From a virus: 26,085 bases of DNA. Shown piece after piece: positions 21,901 through 26,085 of the stretch; the first letter of the stretch is position 1, and every line of letters starts with the position of its first letter. The position numbers were made by a program, and so were the translations under genes. The stretch covers positions 1 through 26,085 of the IMG/VR virus record IMGVR_UViG_3300047121_000644; one strand, written 5' to 3'. Under the pieces are notes generated by a model. That model was given only the letters and a program-made list of their open reading frames with translations. It did no database searches and had not been told where the DNA came from.

Positions 21901-22105
21901 CAATCTCATGCGATACAGCATTAACGCCAATGAGATCCAGAGTCTGCTTGCTGATTATCAGATAAGCTTCAGAGGGGCGCTCACCCCGATAGAGATGGAT
22001 AGAGCCAGCCTTGCTGAAATAACCCTGAGAATATCTCGCAAGAGGTTCTAACCGAACTTCGGCTGGATCGATGCAGTATTGACCGTCAATCCTAAAGTAC
22101 GTCAC
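18959..22105 (-). CDS. 1048-aa tail protein with mucin-like Thr/Ser tracts and Cys-rich knots
   Basis: The start is GTG with GAGGT upstream, three bases after the previous stop. Residues 1-~470 form a globular, tail-like part (MTYFRIDGQYCIDPAEVRLEP; NILFTSNYWTITNVEAI). From ~470 to the end, Thr/Ser tracts of up to ~30 residues, many alternating T-S, separate Cys-rich units: GTCKWISNDGLVWVIDENTC, GPCRYRWNSAASSWVLISDQC, and two tandem GACC units (GACCMPIGGC... and GACCIPVQNSC..., each ~38 residues). A Pro run (PPDPPPPPPQP) lies near 675. Such tracts are typical of extended, O-glycosylated stalks, and the Cys units are probably disulfide-bonded. Two glycosyltransferase genes follow directly. I infer a tail fibre or surface stalk; host binding is not shown by the sequence. 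Confidence 0.8.
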   Translation of the reverse strand: MTYFRIDGQYCIDPAEVRLEPLARYSQGYFSKAGSIHLYRGERPSEAYLIISKQTLDLIGVNAVSHEIEILDDRDNILFTSNYWTITNVEAIGQDDSPSQLFFVTLKDPRHMVTTVAKTPAAVIANTWEEEIWPNNSTYTYQQVLAQYWEAMPSFHKGASVVCPTLATTPASYAENIWCEGDTVWSCIHKILSASGHVGYFNPTNGTYSFLTRDGTQANLAIILQQSRDKLLWDGDNPVGINGGNAPASVGVSFRPSRTALSFRLPLSADEYGSKASVYTGLPGAKLGSVHYVTDTSRTKYCSETSTIKNLVQLNYRRDDLARTIRGVARANHSRNMRVYAGVVLVHPGEEVSHVCYQMTRRIGVTTTIEQYEDFEISLPSPRNDEWDVSKTLVCKTIEPIAAQTGETPARGKAQVYQKPGSSLSEIPYETVTLSHIGTSAVAVGTWVVASLDFYSGEYFIVEKGGTVATTTSTTLVPPIPSTCQGTCKWISNDGLVWVIDENTCSNSTTSTSTSTSTSTSSTSPGATTSTTTAHPCATTTLTPTPTSTTSGGNCECVPPTFCPITVGDCTTTYCDRNFTVDNACTSSTTSSTTSTTTSAGSTTSTTPCDCSTSTTTTTSLSPNCSDGCEWCLLPNGTITLENKCDPSCPCNPYTGQLEICTCVTTFCIPTPDPPDPPPPPPQPCVGECVWVCLGEGRGWWYDQKNSDCFTSGDCRCSYPTDSDTCPCGLSITTPCVREATTPLPTTTTTTSQPPSPCDVCYTTVAPSTTTSSTTSTTPDPCPGPCRYRWNSAASSWVLISDQCGSCGCSSAPSTPGTDDCQVLGVSCRYYTTTSSTTASPTTTTPIGACCMPIGGCSERSQASCTSVGGTYQGNGSTCASVNYCSSQNGACCIPVQNSCYEGVTQLFCESAGHVFQGAGSTCASVNNCTPTTTTTSTTTSTSTSTSTSTSTSTSTSTTTTACPCFAEECGCVGAPPHGVCAPGSVWSCDACSCTTTTTTTTTAAPTTSTSTSTSTSTSTSTSTSTSTSTSTTSAGTTGSPPSPPPGF
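19023..19063. repeat. 41-base exact direct repeat in T-S tracts, copy 1 (copy 2 at 19233-19273)
   Basis: Forty-one identical bases encode alternating Ser-Thr in two separate tracts of the tail protein. The tracts otherwise use mixed synonymous codons, so this exact identity suggests recent duplication or conversion. A third T-S tract at about 20540-20580 has short gtcgat repeats. Confidence 0.85.
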
Positions 22106-22108
22106 GCA

Positions 22109-22855
22109 TTACCTCAGCGTTGGCAAAATCAAAGAAGGATTGGGGAGTATGTAGTGATACGTCCAGTGAACCGTATAAACCATGTAGCCCTGTGCGTATC
22201 TCTTCGGACTGTCCCTCTGGATAACTGTTTTGTCGCCCAGCAAATAAGGTCTTGAGTAAAGAGGCGAGGGAGGAATCGGATACGCATCAATCGCCTGCAT
22301 GTGCCCAGAGTGGCTGTAGTAAACAAAACTTTGAGCGTTTCTTATTTGAAACCCAGGAGATCCAAAGCGAGTGTTGTACCACTCCACAACAGGCCCACCG
22401 TCACCAACCTGCTGAATCCTATCCTGATATTCGATGATCTGGCTGTACGAGTTCTTAAACAGCGCAGTGATACCAATCGTAAAGGTACGTTTCGTGGCGT
22501 ACTCATTACCGTCACCCATTGGCCAGTTGCGGTGACTGATGACATTGCCAGTCACATTGTCAGGGTGATTGTTTGGAAGCACATGAGGAGTTGGCAATCC
22601 ATTGTCTTGATAGAAGCCAGCGTCTTTGTAGTCGTCCTTGTACGCATTGATTAAGGTGTTGATCTTGTTAGTCAGATTGGCTTGGCAAGCCACCTTATCT
22701 GTGATACCGTCATCGACGTACAACTCACCTTCAAGGTGCATTGAGTAGTGCGTACCCAGTCTAAACCCTTGCTGATTGCGCTGCGGTACAATCTGGAAGT
22801 TAGCTAGCGTCACTTCATTTGCGGGATGCTGATAGTTGCCGTATCGAAAATACAT
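22109..22855 (-). CDS. 248-aa probable tail protein
   Basis: The start ATG shares one base with the upstream stop (TAATG), so translation is coupled. The protein starts MYFRYGNYQHPANEVTLANFQ and has a beta-rich, aromatic composition (RPYLLGDKTVIQRDSPKRYAQGYMVYTVHWTYHYILP). It contains GLPTPHVLPNNHPDNVTGNVI, which may be a loop. It lies between the coiled-coil protein and the long tail protein, in the tail section of the operon, so a tail-completion or baseplate-type role is likely. I do not recognise the family by sequence. Confidence 0.7.
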   Translation of the reverse strand: MYFRYGNYQHPANEVTLANFQIVPQRNQQGFRLGTHYSMHLEGELYVDDGITDKVACQANLTNKINTLINAYKDDYKDAGFYQDNGLPTPHVLPNNHPDNVTGNVISHRNWPMGDGNEYATKRTFTIGITALFKNSYSQIIEYQDRIQQVGDGGPVVEWYNTRFGSPGFQIRNAQSFVYYSHSGHMQAIDAYPIPPSPLYSRPYLLGDKTVIQRDSPKRYAQGYMVYTVHWTYHYILPNPSLILPTLR

Positions 22856-23916
22856 TAGAGTCTATCCACTACTGATTCGATATTGCGAACCTTAACCGCC
22901 AACGCTTGTAGCTCTGTCGCCAGCTTGCCCATCACATTGACCATGCTCTGTGCAAACTCAGTAGCCTTCGATGCCGCTGCATCCATCGACCCTAGCTTCT
23001 CGCCATCGTTAACTACTTGCTGCTCACCTTGAGCACCAGGATCTGAGATAGGTGCAGGCTCAGGAATCCCAGCAACAGGTGGCGGAACTTGCTCACCACG
23101 CTGCCGCCTAAAATTCCTAGCAGCAGCTTCCTTCTCTTTCTGTGCTGCCTCACGACGCTTCTGAACTCTAGGGCTAATCTTGCCCTTACTCTCGCTTCCC
23201 TTAGCCTTAGGCGTGCTCGCAGACCCCTGGCTAGGCGCATTCCCAGAACCAGAATCCATTCCACCTAAGTCAGGAGTGTCAACCCTAAAGTCAAACTTCA
23301 CACCCAGCATGTCTGAAAAGAACTGATCGCTCTTAGGATTTTGAACGAATACATCCAGTTGATCAGACTTGCTATTATCTTCTGGAACCTCTACGAAAGG
23401 ATTCTCGTCTGGTATCTCTACAAAAGGATTCTCGTCAGTAGAGTTCGCAAGAAAGTTCTCATCGGAAGCAGGGTCGTCTTTTTTGTCTACGACACCAGTA
23501 AGCAGAGAAGGTGATCTAGGTTTCTGTGGCTGATCACTACGGGCTTCTGGCTTTTTCTCTTCTTGTACTCTACCACCCTTCTGCGGCGACTCCTGACCTG
23601 AGGTGGCCTCGTCTTGGCCTTGCTCAGTATCTTCTCCCTCTTCCATCCCGTCATCGACTTCTGGCGACCCGCCGACGATTCCCTTGGTGAGTACATCAAG
23701 GACTCCAGTTAGACCTGCAAACAAACCAACATCAAACTGAGAAGTAGCCTTCCTGATCCTGGCCTGATCTCGCTTCTTCTTTTTGCTCGTCCTCTTCTGG
23801 CTTCTCTTTTCGGTCGACTTCAGCGCAGACGATCTACCAAACTGCCCTGGCTCCATTGCCCGAAACAGCCGATCGTCAGCCTGCATGATTTTCTGAAGTC
23901 GTTTGTCAACGCTCAT
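22855..23916 (-). CDS. 353-aa highly charged, disordered protein with C-terminal coiled coil
   Basis: The start ATG overlaps the upstream stop (TAATG). Residues ~35-60 are strongly basic (KRSQKRTSKKKKRDQARIRK). The middle is acidic and low-complexity (DDGMEEGEDTEQGQDEA) and contains a tandem repeat DENPFVEIP-DENPFVEVP. Another basic stretch (~250-285) precedes a Pro-rich link. The last ~50 residues form heptads (FAQSMVNVMGKLATELQALAVKVRNIESVVDRL), a likely coiled coil for oligomerisation. The location between tail genes suggests a tail assembly or chaperone-like role, but nothing identifies a family. It is too short and atypical to call a tape measure. Confidence 0.7.
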   Translation of the reverse strand: MSVDKRLQKIMQADDRLFRAMEPGQFGRSSALKSTEKRSQKRTSKKKKRDQARIRKATSQFDVGLFAGLTGVLDVLTKGIVGGSPEVDDGMEEGEDTEQGQDEATSGQESPQKGGRVQEEKKPEARSDQPQKPRSPSLLTGVVDKKDDPASDENFLANSTDENPFVEIPDENPFVEVPEDNSKSDQLDVFVQNPKSDQFFSDMLGVKFDFRVDTPDLGGMDSGSGNAPSQGSASTPKAKGSESKGKISPRVQKRREAAQKEKEAAARNFRRQRGEQVPPPVAGIPEPAPISDPGAQGEQQVVNDGEKLGSMDAAASKATEFAQSMVNVMGKLATELQALAVKVRNIESVVDRL

Positions 23917-24866
23917 TAGGTGGTGCTATCGTTTGCAAAGCGAATTTCGTAGCCAGTGGCTTGGGTCGCCAAACAATCAAAGCTCATTGCCAATGGAATC
24001 TCTGTCTTGCCTGGAACCGTTGGCGTCTCATAGCTGTTTCGCAAGTGAGGGAATGTCGCAGTCAGCGAATAAGGACCAGCCGTAAACGCCAGTGATCCAG
24101 CAAACCCAGTCGACCAAGAATTGAACGCATTCGTGTGCGTCGTCGTCAAAAATGGATTCTTGACCTGCAAGCGAACTGTTCTTCCAAGCGGCAAGAAACA
24201 GGTAGGCGTAAGACTGTTTCGCATACGAGGCGCAATACGATTATCGATCGACAACGCAAACTCATCGAAAGGACGAGAGTTGCCATCCAGGGTCAGAACG
24301 CCCTGACCGAAGACATACGGATCATGCTGACCACCCTCCTGTAGCGCTGGAGCCGTTCCAGGCCAAGTCGGAGGCGATGCATCGTCAGGGCCAACTTCCG
24401 TCTTGGCGTAGATGAGCAGCACCATGTCAATGACTTCAGCCTCACCACCTTCGCTCGGCCCAGACTGGCCACGGAAGATAGCCTGCCCCACCACACAGTC
24501 GTCGTATCGGAACACTCCGTTGTCACGATGAACCAACATACCGAACGACGGCAAGGTCTCAGCAGGATCAATGTTATTCCCTACCTTGCTGCCACCCAGA
24601 ATGCGAGGAAGCCAGTTGTCTAGTGCTAGCGGTCCTGGCTGCAAGTGCAACCGCCCTACCGGCACATAAGATGTCTTCACTCGCCGCGAAGACGGCTCAG
24701 CCCTGGTCCCCCAGATAACGCGACCACCTGCTGTAACGCGACGGGTCTGCATCGACTCGTACACAAAAGCATACGGCTCGCTGTTAGCATCAAACACATG
24801 CACTGAAGCCCCTGGCTCCACAAGCAGTTTTGTTAAGGAGCCTATTGCTCCGCATGTTCCTGGCAT
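23916..24866 (-). CDS. Putative tail-tube-like protein (316 aa)
   Basis: The frame can start at TTG 24872, but ATG 24866 is preferred because GGGAGGG (24874-24880) lies seven bases before it and only one base before the TTG. The sequence is beta-rich with segments like AETLPSFGMLVHRDNGVFRYDDCVVGQAIF and EVIDMVLLIYAK, which recall phage tail-tube or major-tail folds. The end (SFDCLATQATGYEIRFAN) is typical of a strand-rich subunit. The strong ribosome site fits an abundant subunit. A different virion beta-sandwich protein is possible. Confidence 0.6.
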   Translation of the reverse strand: MPGTCGAIGSLTKLLVEPGASVHVFDANSEPYAFVYESMQTRRVTAGGRVIWGTRAEPSSRRVKTSYVPVGRLHLQPGPLALDNWLPRILGGSKVGNNIDPAETLPSFGMLVHRDNGVFRYDDCVVGQAIFRGQSGPSEGGEAEVIDMVLLIYAKTEVGPDDASPPTWPGTAPALQEGGQHDPYVFGQGVLTLDGNSRPFDEFALSIDNRIAPRMRNSLTPTCFLPLGRTVRLQVKNPFLTTTHTNAFNSWSTGFAGSLAFTAGPYSLTATFPHLRNSYETPTVPGKTEIPLAMSFDCLATQATGYEIRFANDSTT

Positions 24867-24873
24867 TGTCAAT

Positions 24874-24880
24874 CCCTCCC
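24874..24880 (-). promoter_or_regulatory. Ribosome binding site deciding the tail-tube-like start
   Basis: GGGAGGG on the - strand, seven bases from ATG 24866 but one base from the alternative TTG 24872. Confidence 0.8.
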
Positions 24881-24909
24881 TGAATTGTTCCCTCTACGTG
24901 GCTTTCTCT

Positions 24910-26085
24910 CTACGGTGCCCACACCAGCTTTACCGGACCTGCCAGCAAAACCTCCTCGCCAGCACTCATGTCTCGCAAAGAAAACCGCAGCGTAGATAGC
25001 TCGTATCGTGTGAAGATAAGACTCTTTGTGAACGTCACCTTATTGACCAGCGTTACCGAAAGCGAACCGTTTGAAGTTTTCGCCGTGTACAGTGTCTTCT
25101 TGCTGGCTGTATCGGCAAACCGAAGCTCAAGGTTCTTGCCGGTCAGATTGATTGGATTCTGGTCTGCATCGATCGCAAAGAAATACTGCGTGCCTGATTC
25201 ACCTGTGTAAATCTTGATCGGTGCCTCAACTGCCCTATCCTCTTGCTGAAGCTGAGTTGGGTAAACTGTCACATCGCTAGTCACATCGTACAGATGCAGA
25301 TTAAAGTATTTCGTATAAGTCCCATCCGTCATCTTGTAACGAATCGTACCTTCGACGGTTAATCGATCATTGGCGTTGTAGGCCAGTGTGTAGTAATGAC
25401 GATTAGACTCAGTTCTCAAGAATGCAATCGCACCCGATACCGCTGAATATGCACCATTGTCAATTGATTTCTGTCCGGTGATGGTTGCACCACTAGCAGG
25501 CCAGGAAAAGGTAATTGCCTTGGTATCATCTACGGTACGCTGAACAGCAACAGGAGCATTGGGGGATAGTGCTGCTTGAAGATCAGTCGAACTTAGGTAG
25601 GAAAGTGATCCAACGGTATTATCAGTTGCTACACCCAACGCGACATATGATGGGCTAGGAACTGCAAGTGTTCCAGTAAACTCGTTTGATACGCCGTAGG
25701 TTTGACCTGAGCGAACATGATTAGCCGTTGGTTGGCCGAGGTTCTGACCGCCTGTGTAGAGAGATCGGGCTACACCGGGAGTACCAGCATTATTGACGCG
25801 ATATGTATGTGTTAAACTATTTGATGCACTGACTAATACTTTGCCAGTGGAAGATATAACAAACGGAACCGTACCATTTGAAGCATGGGCAAAATTACCA
25901 TTTAAAATCAAGGTGGAAGGAGAACCAATAATTGATGCGTAATTTGTATTTGGTTCCAAAGTTCCATTTATAGTGCAAGTTGAACCACCGTTGATCCCAC
26001 GCGCATACACCGTTCCTGTTACATTAAGTGTCGGGGCGTTATTTATACCAACTAACGATATAACTGTTTCTGTTCCATAAACATT
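24910..26085 (-). CDS. Fibre/adhesin-like beta-rich protein, 5' part beyond window
   Basis: The frame stays open to the right window edge, through the GTG at 26010, so the gene continues outside and at least 391 residues are present. The visible N-terminal part is Asn/Gly/Thr/Ser-rich (NVTGTVYARGINGGSTC, SPSTLILNGNFAHAS), like repeat-type fibre or beta-helix proteins. A middle part reads as a beta-sandwich (VQRTVDDTKAITFSWPASGATI). The final ~100 residues (FFAIDADQNPINLTGKNLELRFAD, then SLRDMSAGEEVLLAGPVKLVWAP) resemble BppU-type baseplate domains, which contain a similar DxxGNPxDLTG phrase. I infer a receptor-binding or fibre-like virion protein; assignment is by composition. Confidence 0.6.
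   Translation of the reverse strand, partial: NVYGTETVISLVGINNAPTLNVTGTVYARGINGGSTCTINGTLEPNTNYASIIGSPSTLILNGNFAHASNGTVPFVISSTGKVLVSASNSLTHTYRVNNAGTPGVARSLYTGGQNLGQPTANHVRSGQTYGVSNEFTGTLAVPSPSYVALGVATDNTVGSLSYLSSTDLQAALSPNAPVAVQRTVDDTKAITFSWPASGATITGQKSIDNGAYSAVSGAIAFLRTESNRHYYTLAYNANDRLTVEGTIRYKMTDGTYTKYFNLHLYDVTSDVTVYPTQLQQEDRAVEAPIKIYTGESGTQYFFAIDADQNPINLTGKNLELRFADTASKKTLYTAKTSNGSLSVTLVNKVTFTKSLIFTRYELSTLRFSLRDMSAGEEVLLAGPVKLVWAP

Noticed and set aside
21515-22051. 178-aa open frame opposite the tail protein N-terminus
   Set aside because: Antisense to a well-supported coding region in a continuous operon; no family features.
24867-24872. TTG start for the tail-tube-like gene
   Set aside because: Only one base from the GGGAGGG site; the ATG two codons later has correct spacing.

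Overview
The window is a piece of a tailed double-stranded DNA bacteriophage genome (Caudoviricetes-like). It holds a primase-like gene, a tRNA, a tail-tube-like gene, fibre- and tail-like genes, and a run of very large virion-type proteins. Host genes, integrase, insertion sequences and CRISPR arrays were not seen. Terminase, portal and capsid genes are not here and presumably lie beyond the right edge. The host cannot be read directly. Tandem Cys-rich GACC-type repeats in the long tail protein resemble modules I associate with Planctomycetota and other environmental bacteria, which is only a weak hint.

Layout. Positions 1-3301 are rightward. They carry a primase-polymerase N-terminal-type protein (start codon cut by the window edge), a small Lys/Cys protein, a roughly 890-base stretch holding one tRNA and several stem-loops, then three small unrecognised genes ending at a strong terminator. 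Positions 3383-26085 are one leftward block with gaps of at most 57 bases and many 1-4 base overlaps, so probably one late transcript. In transcription order (right to left) it encodes: a beta-rich fibre-like protein (5' end off the window), a tail-tube-like protein, a disordered charged protein with a coiled-coil end, a tail protein of 248 aa, a 1048-aa tail protein with mucin-like Thr/Ser tracts and Cys-rich knots, a glycosyltransferase-methyltransferase-like fusion, a methyltransferase, a second glycosyltransferase, a small decoration-type protein, an 847-aa Gln/Ser/Asn-rich protein, a 331-aa protein, and a 2780-aa polyvalent protein.

How the genes may work together (inference). The two glycosyltransferases and one or two methyltransferases sit directly after the Thr/Ser-tract tail protein, in the same operon. 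That suggests a phage-encoded route for decorating its own virion, in effect a glycosylated mucin-like tail fibre. The last three genes resemble the podovirus pattern of internal or ejected proteins. The giant protein carries a zincin-type metallopeptidase motif (HELWH), an EIQSDWHQ polyvalent domain and an FPFYSYSR C-terminal region, and shares an N-terminal module with its 331-aa neighbour.

At the DNA level, the heptamer CTGGCTT occurs about 30 times on the + strand against about 8 times on the - strand by hand count. It occurs in all reading frames and in genes of both orientations, which looks like a strand-polar DNA signal rather than a codon effect.
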